The notes beneath the pieces are model-generated. The model saw only the letters and a program-made list of their open reading frames with translations, searched no databases and was not told the origin of the DNA. 64,000 nt of DNA, from positions 1,045,075-1,109,074 of the forward strand of contig JASKMD010000016.1 in NCBI GenBank assembly GCA_030144725.1. The letters run 5' to 3'. Positions 13,745 through 24,960 of the stretch are shown piece after piece (position 1 is the first letter of the stretch; every line of letters starts with the position of its first letter). Source of the stretch: Haematococcus lacustris. Taxonomy: Eukaryota > Chlorophyta > Chlorophyceae > Chlamydomonadales > Haematococcaceae. The translations under genes were made by a program, and so were the position numbers.

Positions 13745-14720
13745 CTGGACCCTCGTTGGTCACCCTACCTCCCCCAGCCCCTCCTTCAAGCTCAGCCTTT
13801 GACCCTCCCCCTCCTACCTCCCTTAGCCCCACACCCACCTGGACCCCTCGTTGGTCACCCTACCTCCTCCAGCCCCTCCTTCAAGCTCAGCCTTTGACCC
13901 TCCCCCTCCTACCTCCCTTAGCCCCTCACCCACCTGGACCCCTCGTTGGTCACCCTACCTCCTCCCGCCCCTCCTTCAAGCTCAGCCTTTGACCCTCCCC
14001 CTCCTACCTCCCTTAGCCCCACACCCACCTGGACCCCTCGTTGGTCACCCTACCTCCTCCAGCCCCTCCTTCAAGCTCAGCCTTTGACCCTCCCCCTCCT
14101 ACCTCCCTTAGCCCCTCACCCACCTGGACCCCTCGTTGGTCACCCTACCTCCTCCCGCCCCTCCTTCAAGCTCAGCCTTTGACCCTCCCCCTCCTACCTC
14201 CCTTAGCCCCTCACCCACCTGGACCCTTCGTTGGTCACCCTACCTCCTCCCGCCCCTCCTTCAAGCTCAGCCTTTGACCCTCCCCCTCCTACCTCCCTTA
14301 GCCCCTCACCCACCTGGACCCCTCGTTGGTCACCCTACCTCCTCCCGCCCCTCCTTCAAGCTCAGCCTTTGACCCTCCCCCTCCTACCTCCCTTAGCCCC
14401 TCACCCACCTGGACCCCTTGTTGGTCACCCTACCTCCTCCAGCCCCTCCTTCAAGCTCAGCCTTTGACCCTCCCCCTCCTACCTCCCTTAGCCCCTCACC
14501 CACATGGACCCCTCGTCGGTCACCCTACCTCCTCCCGCCCCTCCTTCAAGCTCAGCCTTTGACCCTCCCCCTCCTACCTCCCTTAGCCCCACACCCACCT
14601 GGACCCCTCGTTGGTCACCCTACCTCCTCCAGCCCCTCCTTCAAGCTCAGCCTTTGACCCTCCCCCTCCTACCTCCCTTAGCCCCACACCCACCTGGACC
14701 CCTCGTTGGTCACCCTACCT
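13745..14720 (+). repeat. 95-bp tandem repeat in Fanzor F1
   Basis: About ten units. The phrase GGTCACCCTACCTCC recurs every 95 bases from 13,757 onward. In copy F3 the same interval between the TDG motif and RuvC-I is a short Pro/Ala-rich linker (33,610-33,720), so this array is a secondary expansion. Confidence 0.95.
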
Positions 14721-15274
14721 AAGCTCCTTTTCCTTTGGTCCCAGAGTTCTCTTCTCCTAGTTTGTTTCCCTCTTTTGCTTTACGTTCAGTTCAACTCTTC
14801 GGCTTTCTACCTTTGGAGGTTGGCTTGTATCCATCCAAGCCCTGCCTCCTCAGTGTAACAACTACTACTACCAGCGACTTCAGCGCAGCCACCCACATAG
14901 CAGTTAAGGTGGACCCAGGCGTCATCAAGGCAATCAAGGCAGCGCATGCAAGGCGGCACCCAGTCACAGGTCAGGTGCTGAGGCAGTGGGAGTGGGAGTT
15001 GAGCAAGGGGCAGCCGAAGCATGACAGCGGGCTAACCAACGCCAAGCAGGACACAGCCCGCTGGTCAACTGCCATCCAGCCACAGCTGCAGCAGCTGGCA
15101 GCTGCCACCGCAGCTGGCACCACCCTGGACAGCCTCCTAGCCTAAATCCTGGCCCTCAAGTCCACGTGGGGCGCGCTGTGGAAGGAGTACCTCAAGCCAC
15201 GCTGGCGCATGCAACGGTTGGGGCTGCAGCATGCCCAGGAGCGCGTCATTGAGCGTTTCTGCAAGAAGGTATGA

Positions 15275-15394
15275 CCCTGACCCTGACCCTGACCCTGACC
15301 CTGACCCTGACCCTGACCCTGACCCTGACCCTGACCCTGACCCTGACCCTGACCCTGACCCTGACCCTGACCCTGACCCTGACCCTGACCCTGA
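15275..15394 (+). repeat. (CCCTGA)n array inside Fanzor F1
   Basis: About 20 CCCTGA hexamers directly after AAGAAG|GTATGA, which looks like a 5' splice site. The RuvC-II segment follows the array, so the array lies in or has created an intron. Confidence 0.92.
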
Positions 15395-16194
15395 CCTGCG
15401 GGGAGTGGCGGTGTACCTGGGAGCGGGCAACTTCAGCCAGGCTGGGTGGAAGGCGGGGGCGGTGCGGGAGGGGTTTCGCATGGTGGTGGAGCAGCCTAGC
15501 AGGCCCAGCACGGTTAACAGGCCTGACAGGCTGGTGATCGTGGATGAGTTCCGCACCACCCGTGTCAGCTCGTCCGTGCATGGCCGCCAGCCTCGTGAGC
15601 TGCACCTGCCAGATGACCGGCCTAGGCCCGCAGACTGGGTACCCCCAGCAGGCCAGGTCAACCAGTGGCTGTTGCGCCCAGCCAGGAGCCTGCGGCATGC
15701 TAAGGATGTGCGGGGCTTGAAGTGGTGCCATGAGGTGCCGCCCAACCCCCCTCCCCCTCCCCCAGCTCAGCACCCACCTGCCCACCTCCCCATGCCCAGG
15801 ACCCCCCTGCCCCTCCCCCAGCCCAGGGCCCCCCACCCCCTCCCCCAGCCCAGGCCCCACCACCCCCACCAGCTCAGGACCAGCCCCCTGCCCAGGCCCC
15901 ACCTGGCCCAGCCCCACGACCCCAGGCTCCCTCATGGGGCAGGTGGCTGGACCGGGACACCGCCCCCTGCCTCAACTACTAGCGCATAGGGGAGAGCATG
16001 CAGCGCCCCCTGGAGCTGTGCAGCTCTGAGGGCCTGAAGGCTCTGCCACCCATTGGCAAGGAGTACCAGCAGGGCTGCAAGCGGGTCAAATGACCGGCTG
16101 CCAAAGGTCAAGCAGCGGCTGCACCGGGCTGCGGAGTACCGCCGAGGCATTGATGGCCGGGCCCGCAACAATGCATAGGCCCTAGTAGTTTACA

Positions 16195-16432
16195 CAGGCT
16201 GTTAGCCTTACAAAGCATTAAGTTGTTAAGCCTTACAAAGCATTAAGTTATTAGTTTTGATGAGGTGCTCAGTGGTCAAAGGGGATTAGCCCCAGGAAAG
16301 AGTGCAATTGATGTGGGGTTTGTAGTCATCAAGGGTGCGACCGAGGTTGCTTCGACTTGATTGGAGTAGCTGAGTGAGATTACCCACAGGCAAACATGTT
16401 GTTCCTTGTTGAATGAGTTTTGTTTTGTCTGT
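16195..16432 (+). ncRNA. Candidate Fanzor guide RNA (omega-RNA-like) and right end, F1
   Basis: Non-coding sequence after the Fanzor C-terminus is as well conserved between F1, F2 and F0 as the coding parts. Hairpins: GGCT/AGCC near 16,200; GGGG/CCCC in GGGGATTAGCCCC near 16,280; GTGAG/CCCAC in GTGAGATTACCCAC near 16,375, which is fully paired in F2. F1 has a 25-base internal duplication at 16,208-16,257. In TnpB/Fanzor systems the guide RNA is encoded at the 3' end of the element and its scaffold lies just inside the right end. That this is such an RNA is inference. Confidence 0.45.
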
Positions 16433-16724
16433 CACTTCCGTTACTCGCTCGGATACAAAGGAGGCAGGCCTATAGCAGTAGCAGTAGTAGTGGCACAAGA
16501 GGGTGTGATGACGGTGGTGAGATGGAAGCGGGAAGGGTGGAGGCCAGGTGGCCGCACCCAGGCTGCTTGCCACACTGGCAGTGGTTGGTATGACATTGCG
16601 TTCTGCCAGCAGCTGGGAGTGCAAAGCTTGCGAGGGCAGAGGGAAGGCGGAGGGAGGGAGGGAGGAGGAAGAGTGGGGTAAGCTGCGGCTGGGTAGGAGG
16701 CACAAGGGCACTGAGAGGGTAGTC
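16433..16724. other. Spacer, no gene seen
   Basis: GA-rich block at 16,640-16,680. Frames crossing it show no recognisable product. Confidence 0.5.
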
Positions 16725-16873
16725 GTCGGACATTTTCGATACCCCAGGGAAAATGTCCGACTCAAATATCGATCAGCTTCGATCGCCTTCGACCGCAATC
16801 GATCCCATTTCGATGACCCCATCGATTTTGCAATAATCGACAGGTTTCGATGACCCGGGGGAAAATGTCCGAC
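16725..16873. mobile_element. Small MITE-like element, 149 bp
   Basis: Ends are GTCGGACATTTTC (16,725-16,737) and its exact complement (16,861-16,873). A third copy of the complement sits at 16,749-16,761, so the left 37 bases form a hairpin by themselves. The interior repeats TTCGAT/ATCGAT. I see no convincing target duplication. Confidence 0.55.
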
Positions 16874-17355
16874 GCTAGTGGGGATTAGCACAGGGCAGAC
16901 TCACTCATGTCGAGACACCTATGCAAGACATGCTGATGACATGTGGTCTAGCGGGTGCGTCGCGGCTTGCCGGCTGCACACCGTGCGGAGGAACCAGTGC
17001 GGGTGCGTGTCTTCTTCGAAGACATCTGGACTCAGCAGGCCTAATAATGCGGGATAGCACAGGGCAGAATCTCAGGGTTGGGGTTAGGGTTGTTGAGATC
17101 CAGTGTCAGTTTCTCCTTGAAGTACGGTGGTGCAGGCACGCGTGCCCCAAGGCTTGGGCAATCGTACATGGCTAATGGCATAGCACATATAATCAACAAT
17201 ACTCACTGCATGAGCGCGCCGTAATGGGCTTGCGCGCGAGTCGGCGATTGTGCGGTGCGTTCTGTTGCCTAAACGCATGGCACCGAGGTTTAAGCCTCAC
17301 TGACTTCGCGTGGCCCGCGTGGCCCTAGTGGTGCAACAGCCTTCGCGCTCTCATC
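16874..17355. promoter_or_regulatory. 5' flank of GH9-B; no defined element
   Basis: Upstream region of GH9-B. It contains GGGTTGGGGTTAGGGTT at about 17,075-17,092, a short telomere-like phrase. No TATA box or other site can be assigned with confidence. Confidence 0.3.
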
Positions 17356-20300
17356 ATGTCCGCCAGCATTCGCAGGGTATGGCACGTGCTGGTGCTCCTA
17401 ATCCTTTCTAGCTATTCAAGGGCGTCTGATGCTGTCGCAAGGTGCGTAGTTGTCGCTTTCCTTCGCTGTCGCCCAGCTCGCGCACCCGCGGTCTCAAACC
17501 TGACTTTCTTGTAAATGATCACCGCGACAGGCGTACGTCGGCCAGGAGACTGAGCCAGGTGCGATATTATCGGATGGTTCATTGTGCCCCTTCAGCTGGT
17601 CCCGGGATTTTTGAGCTGCCTAGGCCTGATGCTGCAGGTTGCGTCGGACACCTACGACTGGGGATCGCTTCTTTCCAGCAGCTACAGGTGAGAACCGCTA
17701 AAGGGCTTGCACGGGAGCTGCCATGCAAGCCGCGGCCTGGTCCTCCTGGCCATGATCTCCTGGCCCCATGACCGCCGACCTGGCTGCTGCTGCAGGTTCT
17801 ACGAGGCGCAGCAGTCCGGAGTGATCCCTTCATGGAACAGGGCGGCAAAGGTCAATGGTGGGTGCCATGCTTTGCTCTTGTGCCCCTCCATCCTCTGGCT
17901 TGGCCAAGCCAGGCCTGGCTCTTGTACTGGCTGTGACACGAGGTGAAGGCTTGGCGCGTTCTCATGCTTGTACTGCTACGCGCTGCAGGTGGTTGGCGCA
18001 GTGACTCCCACCTGCAGGATGGCTTCGGCCCAGGTGGCATCAACAGGGACTTGTCAGGCGGGCTGTACGATGCAGGAGGTGACTCAACAGCCAACCTACA
18101 CACCAACAAGCCTTGCTCATGGCAGCTGGGTGGAAATGTGCACATAATCCCACAGCCTGGACTGGCAGGTTCGCTGCTGCCCGCCCCCCTTAGCATGCAT
18201 GAGCAGTGTCTTGGCTCGTGGCCTGCTTCATGCAGACCACCTCAAGCTACACCTGCCCCTCACCATGACCTTGTCCACACTGGCCCTTGGCGCCATTGAG
18301 TTTGAGTCTGCCTACCGAGCTGCTGGGCAGTGGGACACAGCAGCTGCCACGCTGTCCAGGGCGGCGGAGTACCTCATCAAGTAAGAGGGCACCCCGGCCA
18401 CCACTGCCCTACACACGCAGCTTCAATGCAGCAGGGATGCATGCAGTCAAAGGAGGGCAGCTGGTGTCTTTACAGTGCCTGCTCTGCCATGGTGTACTTG
18501 CTGCAGGAGCCACATCGTCGCCAGTGACACACCAACGAGCAACCAGTTTGTGGCACAAGTGAGCTGACTGCTACATCCGTACCTGCTCCTGCTCTGCGCC
18601 ATCCTGCCTTTGCTGCAAGTGTGGCCAGCGGGAGTACTGATGCCATCCCAGCTCACCCCACATTAGAATCATACTGACCGATTGCCCGTGCATACCACAT
18701 GCTTTGCAATGGCATGCTGGCAGGTGGGCGATCTGCAAACTGACCATGACTTATGGTGGGGCAGGCCAGAGCAGCAGCCTGAAGGCGGCCCCCCTGGCAG
18801 CGCTGGCTACCGGCCCGTGTACGTCATCAGCTCCAGCTCCCCCGGTGCTGACATCACGGCCCAGGCCGCTGCTGCCATGGCCGGCATCAGCCTGGTGCTG
18901 TCCAAGCCAGGATCCTGGCAGAACCTCACCTTGGCAGCAGACCTGCGGTCAAGGGCCCGCCAGCTGCTGGCCTTCGCTCAGGCGGTGCCAGGGACCTGGA
19001 GCCCCCCTGCAGGCGGCACTGCCTACCCCTCTTCAGTGAGTCAACCTCGATTAGGGCTATGAGCACCTCAGCCTCAGCATCACTGTCATGACAGCTAGCT
19101 TGAGCTTAGGTGCCACTGTCGCTGTCATACAGCTCGGGTCATGTTACCGTGCATGAGCTACTCGTTCATGTGCATGAGCTACATGATGACATGCATGAGC
19201 TACATGTAGTCGCATGGTGTTTTCTATTCTTACAGAGCTACGTTGACGACATAGCCGTTGGCAGCCTGTGGCTCTGCAAGCTGGACTTGGAGTCTTCAGG
19301 CTCTACATTGCCAGCCTCGTGCAACAACGCCATCAGCAGGTTTGTGTGTGCTGCTTTACTCTATGCACATACACATGTGTTCCAGCCTTGGTCCAGCCAG
19401 ACCTGTATTGGCTGCGCGACCTTGACTGCAGCTGGCAGACATCCTACGCCGCCAACCAGTTTGCCATCAACTGGGACTGGGACCAGGGCCAAGCCGCTGC
19501 TGCAACCCTGCTCTTCTCCATCCGCTCCAGATTGTCATGCGCCAGCTGTGAGTTGCAGCAGCAGGTACCTCATCACACTGCTATCAGCTGTTGTGAACGC
19601 TGTGCATAAACCCCTGTCATATATCATTGTGTGTCATGGATCTATGACATCAGCACACTCACCCTGGCTTGTACTCATACCGTGCCAGGTAATGTAAGGT
19701 GTCAAAAAGGCACTGGCCATCTATGTTGATTGGCAGGTGTTGCAGCTGTGCAGCAGGCGCAGGACTATCTCCAGAACTTCCTGACCCAGTGGCAGGACAC
19801 CTCTCGCAGCTGCCCCATGGCCGACTTCATGGTAGGAGCTGGCATGTTAAAACAGATGCATGCCTGCATGTTAACATGTAGCATGTCTGTGATGGCTTTT
19901 CAAGCCGACCCTTTGCTTGTCAGCAGCACATGTCCTTGTACTGCTCATGTGCTGCCCTATCCCCCTGCTGCTTCCACATGACACTCTTGCACACACACAC
20001 ACATTGTGAGGCTCTGTTGCCTCTCCTCCCCGCAGGTATGCTACACCCCTGGTGGCCTGGCCTTCCTAACCCAGTAGGTGCAGTGCAGTGGAGACCCTGA
20101 CCCTGACCCTGACCCTGACCCTGGCCCTGGCCCTGGCCCTGGCCCTGGCCCTGGCCCTGGCCCTGGCCCTGGCCCTGGCCCTGGCCCTGGCCCTGGCCCT
20201 GGCCCTGGCCCTGGCCCTGGCCCTGGCCCTGGCCCTGGCCCTGGCCCTGGCCCTGGCCCTGGCCCTGGCCCTGGCCCTGGCCCTGGCCCTGGCCCTGGCC

Positions 20301-23300
20301 CTGGCCCTGGCCCTGGCCCTGGCCCTGGCCCTGGCCCTGGCCCTGGCCCTGGCCCTGGCCCTGGCCCTGGCCCTGGCCCTGGCCCTGGCCCTGGCCCTGG
20401 CCCTGGCCCTGGCCCTGGCCCTGGCCCTGGCCCTGGCCCTGGCCCTGGCCCTGGCCCTGGCCCTGGCCCTGGCCCTGGCCCTGGCCCTGGCCCTGGCCCT
20501 GGCCCTGGCCCTGGCCCTGGAGCGCAATGGAGACTGCGCATAGCAGGAGTGTCTGCAGAAGTGCCATAGAGTTGTCTCCACAGCCACCAGGACTGCTGAT
20601 CACTTAGTTCAGTCCCATCACAGATCACAGATCAAGGCTGCTTGCATGGTGCATGCATGGTGACCCGTTGCTTGCATCCATAGGTATGGCAGCCTCCGCT
20701 ACGCAGCGAACGCGGCCTTTCTGGCATTACTGTATGCTAACGACCTCGGCTCAGATGTGATTGCCTCCCCTGCCAGCCTGGCTGCTGCTCGCCGCACCAA
20801 TCGCTGCTGGGCACGCAGCCAGCTCAGCTACATGGCCGGCAGCAACCCTCTCAGCCAAAGCTACATCGTGGGCTACCAGCCTGCAGGTGTCAGTGCTTCA
20901 CCACAGAGGTACGAGTGATCTGCAGCCAACGACGGATGGCATAGCAAGGCATTGCACAACAAGAGGTACAGCCCCTTCCAGCACAGTCATCGATGTAAGC
21001 TTTGTGATGGGCATGGCCGTTTGTAGGTGGGCATGGCCAAGCAGCCATGTCAAGCTTACAGTAGCAACAGTGAAGACCCTAACCCACCATCCTGCACCCT
21101 TTTGATTGCCCCGGCCCCTCCTGCCTCTAGCACACTCGTGTCTTAGGTGGGCATAGCATGGCATTGCAGGCAGAAACACATTGTGCAGCTGCTGCCTGTC
21201 CTGCGTCCTGCCTGCTTTGCTGTCACTTAGGCCGCACCACCGGAGTTCCTCCTGCAGCCCTGACTTCTCGGTGCCCTGCGACTTTGACCAGCTGGTCGCT
21301 GAGGGACCCAACCCATCTGTTCTCCAGGCAAGCCATGGCCTCCGGTGATTGCTGCTGTTGCAGGGGGCATTTGCATGGTGCAATGGTAGGGTAATGTAAG
21401 CACTGAATCCCTGCTTGCCATGCAATCCTTTCTCATGCATGAGCATGCCCGATCCTGGCTGCAGGGTGCTCTCGTGGGGGGACCCAACAACGATGACAGC
21501 TATGTCGATGTGCGCACAGACTTTGTTCAGAATGAGGTGGCGCTGGACTACAACGCGGGTGCGTATCACTACCAGCCTGGTACCACGCATGTGCATCTAT
21601 GGGAGTGGCAGGTCGCACCACTGTCCTCCTCAGTGACACAGGGGCGCATGCCATGCCATGCCATGCCATGCCATGCCATGCCATGCCATGCCATGCCATG
21701 CCATGCCATAAGTATGACACTACCTACAAACATTTCAAAAGTATGGTTAAGATTGTCCCTGGCTTTCTGTCATAGTCTCGTTACCGTGGTCATGATGCTG
21801 ACATGCCCACGGGTGACATGACTGTCCGCAAGGTTGGGTAGCATGCCCTGAAGCCAAGGCATCCCAGTATTGCCCACCCTGAGGCAGCTGACATGTGCAG
21901 AGGCAACACATCATGCTATATGTTATACTGCAGAGGCAACACATCATGCTATATGTTATGCAACCTAGGCAACCTGATGTCCTGACATGTCGCAAGCTGT
22001 TGGCGATGGCAATGGCATGGGCTGTGGACCGCTGCTCATTCCTAGCCTGCTTCAATCGTTGTCTCTGCAGTTGCAGCTGCCTCAAACCCGGCAACTTGTC
22101 AGGATTTTCTTGGCTGTTGTTGCATGCACTGGACACTATGTTCAACTGGCTATGGCATAGCCTTAAATGCCAGAGAGTATGACCACAGCTATGTGTATCA
22201 TCAACCTGCCTGGGGTTAATGCACCCGCTGCCACAGGTAGTACAGTGCCATGTGGGTGCTCCCACTCAGCTGCAACCGGCATTGATACGTCGGACAAGAC
22301 GGCGTGGGGCCAATTCGCCTGACCGTTGGTTTGGGCCTGAGCACCTGTCGTGCTGGTGCTATGCTGGCTGATTGAAGTCGGCAATTGCAGGCTCTTGTTA
22401 AGTTGTTGCACTGCTACTGGCGCAGGCTTCTCTGGTGCCCTTGCCGGGCTGCAAGATGTGGCAGCACGGTTAGGCAGAGCTGGCTGCAGCTGGAACCAGT
22501 ACTGCTCAGGTGAGGCTGCCACTGTGTCACCTAAGTGCACCTGCTTTTGCTCCATCTGCATTGAGCACTGAGCAGTATTGGGCCCCCCAAGTAAAACAGC
22601 TGGTTTCAATGCTGGTGCAGGTGGCTGTGATACGGCGCTGGCTGAAAATGACTCTGGATTGGGCTTAGCACCAACTCCACCCTCCCCTCTGACAGAGGCA
22701 CCCCCCTCCCCTGTGGCAATCCCACCTCCCTCCCCCCTGACTAGTCCACCCCCCTTCCCTATGGCTAGCCGGCCCCCTTCACCTCCGGCCAAGCCACCTC
22801 CCTCGCCTGCCGCCAAGCCTCCTCCCTCGCCCCTGGCTAGCCCACCTCCCTCGCCCCCGACGAGCCCACCCCCGTCCCCTGCTGCCAATCCTCCTCCCTC
22901 GCCCCTGGCTAGCCCACCTCCCTCGCCCCCGACGAGCCCACCCCCGTCCCCTGCCGCCAATCCTCCTCCCTCGCCCCTGGCTAGCCCACCTCCCTTGCCC
23001 CCGACGAGCCCACCCCCGTCCCCTGCCGCCAATCCTCCTCCCTCGCCCCTGGCTAGCCCACCTCCCTCGCCCCCGACGAGCCCACCCCCGTCCCCTGCCG
23101 CCAAGCCCCCTCCCTCGCCCCTGGCTAGCCCACCTCCCTCGCCCCCGACGAGCCCACCCCCGTCCCCTGCCGCCAATCCTCCTCCCTCGCCCCTGGCTAG
23201 CCCACCTCCCTCGCCCCTGACGAGCCCACCCCCGTCCCCTGCCGCCAATCCTCCTCCCTCGCCCCTGGCTAGCCCACCTCCCTCGCCCCTGACGAGCCCA

Positions 23301-23827
23301 CCCCCGTCCCCTGCCGCCAATCCTCCTCCCTCGCCCCTGGCTAGCCCACCTCCCTCGCCCCTGACGAGCCCACCCCCATCCCCTGCCGCCAAGCCCCCTC
23401 CTTCACCTGTGAACAGTCTCCCCCCCTCCCCTGCAGCTGAGCCACCGCCCTCCCCAATGGTAACACCGCCACCCCCCTCCACCCCCTGCAGCCAATCCAC
23501 CGCCCTCCCCAATGGCAACGCCGCCACCCCCCTCCACCCCCTGCAGCCAATCCACCGCCCTCCCCAATGGCAACGCCTCCACCCCCTCCACCCCCTGCAG
23601 CCAATCCACCGCCCTCCCCAATGGCAACCCCGCCACCCCCTCCACCCCCCGCAGCCAATTCACCGCCCTCCCCAATGGCAACTCCGCCACCCCCTCCACC
23701 CCCTGCAGCCCATCCACCGCCCTCCCCAATGGCAACGCCGCCACCCCCTCCACCCCCTGCAGCCAATCCACCGCCCTCCCCAATGACAAAGCCACCACCC
23801 CCACCCCCACCCCCACCCCCTGCCTGA
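17356..23827 (+). CDS. GH9 endoglucanase copy B, secreted, PPPSP tail
   Basis: Family-9 endo-beta-1,4-glucanase, predicted to be secreted and to cut cellulose-like glucan. Exons I can place: 17,356-17,441 (signal peptide [17 protein letters not shown]), 17,531-17,558, 17,638-17,687, 17,796-17,857 ([14 protein letters not shown]), 17,989-18,078 ([16 protein letters not shown]), 18,236-18,380 (D of [12 protein letters not shown]), 18,507-18,558, 18,724-19,035 ([15 protein letters not shown]), 19,236-19,339, about 19,386-19,547, 19,737-19,831, 20,036-20,073, 20,684-20,908, 21,231-21,327 (PHHRSSS), 21,465-21,558 ([10 protein letters not shown]), 22,426-22,509, 22,621 to the end. Phases agree at nearly all junctions. 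The DAGD base and NEV Glu acid are present. The exon near 19,236-19,339 reads best in two frames ([15 protein letters not shown], then [13 protein letters not shown]), so a 1-base error or unseen splice is likely there. An extra C in the tail near 23,470 shifts the repeat frame (stop near 23,786 rather than 23,827). Confidence 0.85.
20095..20520 (+). repeat. (CCCTGA)4-(CCCTGG)n array in a GH9-B intron
   Basis: Four CCCTGA then about 67 perfect CCCTGG hexamers, starting 21 bases after the 5' splice site at 20,074. The equivalent intron of copy C (28,796-28,896) is about 100 bases long and has no array. Confidence 0.95.
21648..21710 (+). repeat. (ATGCC)n microsatellite in a GH9-B intron
   Basis: About twelve perfect pentamers, located after the [10 protein letters not shown] exon. 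Confidence 0.95.
21897..21965 (+). repeat. 33-bp tandem duplication
   Basis: GCAGAGGCAACACATCATGC followed by TATATGTTAT, present twice in a row within the same intron. Confidence 0.85.
22690..23440 (+). repeat. 60-bp coding repeat, PPPSP module of GH9-B
   Basis: About nine units translating as [24 protein letters not shown] modules. Copy A has a contracted version of the same tail. The tail then changes to [17 protein letters not shown] units until 23,827. Confidence 0.9.
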
Positions 23828-24692
23828 ACACCACCTGCTCCTTCAATCAGCCCCCTTCCCCCAGCACCTGTGGTCTGACCCTTCCACCTTGAGTTGCGCC
23901 ATGTGTCGTGGCAAGTTGCATCCTGCTTCAGCCCACCTGCACAACAGCACCCGCAGCTGCACAGCATCTTGGGCCTGGGGGGTAATGCAAAGCGGTTGAT
24001 GCCCTGACCAGCGAGACTTGGCTAAGGCTTGGATGAGACCATGGCGCCTTGGTGCTTGTACCCCTGCCATAGCTCCTGACTACCTGATCCCGCCACTCCC
24101 TTGCATCAAAGGTCCAGCTCCACTTACCATCTACATTGCCAAGTGCATGGCAGCCTTGCTGGCTGAGGGTGTTATCCATAAGCTGTGCATTGCATCTGTT
24201 TGTCAGATAGGGATTGCAGCATCCATAGTAGCATTGAGCAGTGTTTGGGTTCACGTAGATTAGAATGAAGCGATGTATGCATCGGTAGTAGCAGAGCAGG
24301 TGATCTTGTACAGGATGGGGCGTGTGGCTTGGTCTGATTCTTTTGAAATTGGTCAACATTGATTTGTGAGTAGCAAGTATCCAACGCTACACAAACTGTG
24401 AACATGCCCTGTGTAGGATATCACGAATGCATGCGTAGCGGTCTGAATTGGAGGGGTGCAAAGTGTTTCTCTGTGTCATACCTGTCTGATGTGAGCATGA
24501 CTGTTGCTGCGTGTGGTTGTGCCATAGTGTCCGAGGTGTTATAAGCAATGCAAGCCTGAACCTCAACCCTCCATTGTGGGCAATGTCAGCCATTCACGGC
24601 TATAGCACTGGAAGATTGCCAGTCAGGGCTTCTACTTGGGGGGCTGGAGCAGCATTAGGTGATGTGGCTTACACCGCTTAAGCCGTCAGCCG
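23828..24692. other. 3' flank of GH9-B, no gene recognised
   Basis: The first 60 bases (CAGCCCCCTTCCCCCAGCACC) match the flank of copy A at 7,300-7,340, so the duplication that produced A and B extends past the stop codon. Nothing else can be supported. Confidence 0.5.
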
Positions 24693-24960
24693 TTAGGCTG
24701 CTAGGCCGCCCTCCCCCTCAAGGGGTTCGGGACTTTCTAAAACGCACTTCATAGCAAGGTGCACAAACAAAGGTGCACATGGGCTCAACATGAAGTCATG
24801 CAAGTTCTCATTGTTGTTCTGTAAATTCAAGGCAAACTCCGGCTGCTCCCTGATGGAACTCGTGGCAGTGCACTCAAAGATGAAATGCATGGCGTCATCC
24901 ACTACCCCCTCTGTGCATCTGGTGCATGTGCATCTGGTGCATGTGCATCTGGTGCATGTG
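24693..24960 (-). mobile_element. Probable LINE (non-LTR retrotransposon) 3' fragment
   Basis: A minus-strand frame contains CTRCTEGVVDDAMHFIFEC and then an arginine about five residues on. The spacing Cys-x2-Cys...His-x4-Cys resembles the zinc-finger-like segment after the reverse transcriptase in L1/RTE-type elements. Upstream it becomes a 15-bp tandem repeat (CATCTGGTGCATGTG) and no reverse transcriptase core is left. Alternative: a chance Cys/His pattern. Confidence 0.4.

Larger units (their letters stand above)
11602..16160 (+). pseudogene. Fanzor (TnpB-like RNA-guided nuclease) gene, F1, broken
   Basis: Starts with a basic N-terminus (MSPKRNRKRP at 11,602). Later segments are a central domain at 11,780-12,530, a TDGVSVSV motif near 13,020, RuvC-I VDPGV at about 14,909, a YLGAGNF segment near 15,412, VDEFRTTR at 15,540-15,563, and the final DRDT at about 15,950, ahead of a basic C-terminus. 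The split Asp...Glu...Asp layout is that of RuvC nucleases of the TnpB/Fanzor family. The YLGAGNF segment lacks Glu, while a Glu sits about 40 residues later in VDEF; a relocated catalytic Glu has been described for Fanzors. Stops, frameshifts and an intron-like CCCTGA array break the frame, so it is a fossil. The linker between TDG and RuvC-I is swollen by tandem repeats. Confidence 0.75.
11428..16432 (+). mobile_element. Fanzor element F1, decayed, with both ends
   Basis: The left end, TGCCAGCCAATCAGG followed by an AACTAT/ATAGTT inverted repeat, matches 32,232 onward in F2. The right end (GAATGAGTTTTGT then GTCTG) matches F2 and F0. Between them lie the remains of a TnpB/Fanzor nuclease gene and several tandem arrays. 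No terminal inverted repeats or clear target duplication are visible, which is usual for TnpB-type elements. Confidence 0.75.

Noticed and set aside
17075..17093. Interstitial telomere (GGGTTGGGGTTAGGGTT)
   Set aside because: Fewer than three units and degenerate; chance in G/T-rich sequence is enough.
20041..20628. (GPGP)n, (RA)n and (QG)n proteins in the CCCTGG array
   Set aside because: The array sits inside an intron of GH9-B, whose exons join in phase across it.
22163..23527. Minus-strand Gly-rich protein opposite the GH9-B tail
   Set aside because: Mirror frame of the plus-strand PPPSP coding repeat; no independent support. The same applies to 6,195-7,094 and 7,392-6,937.
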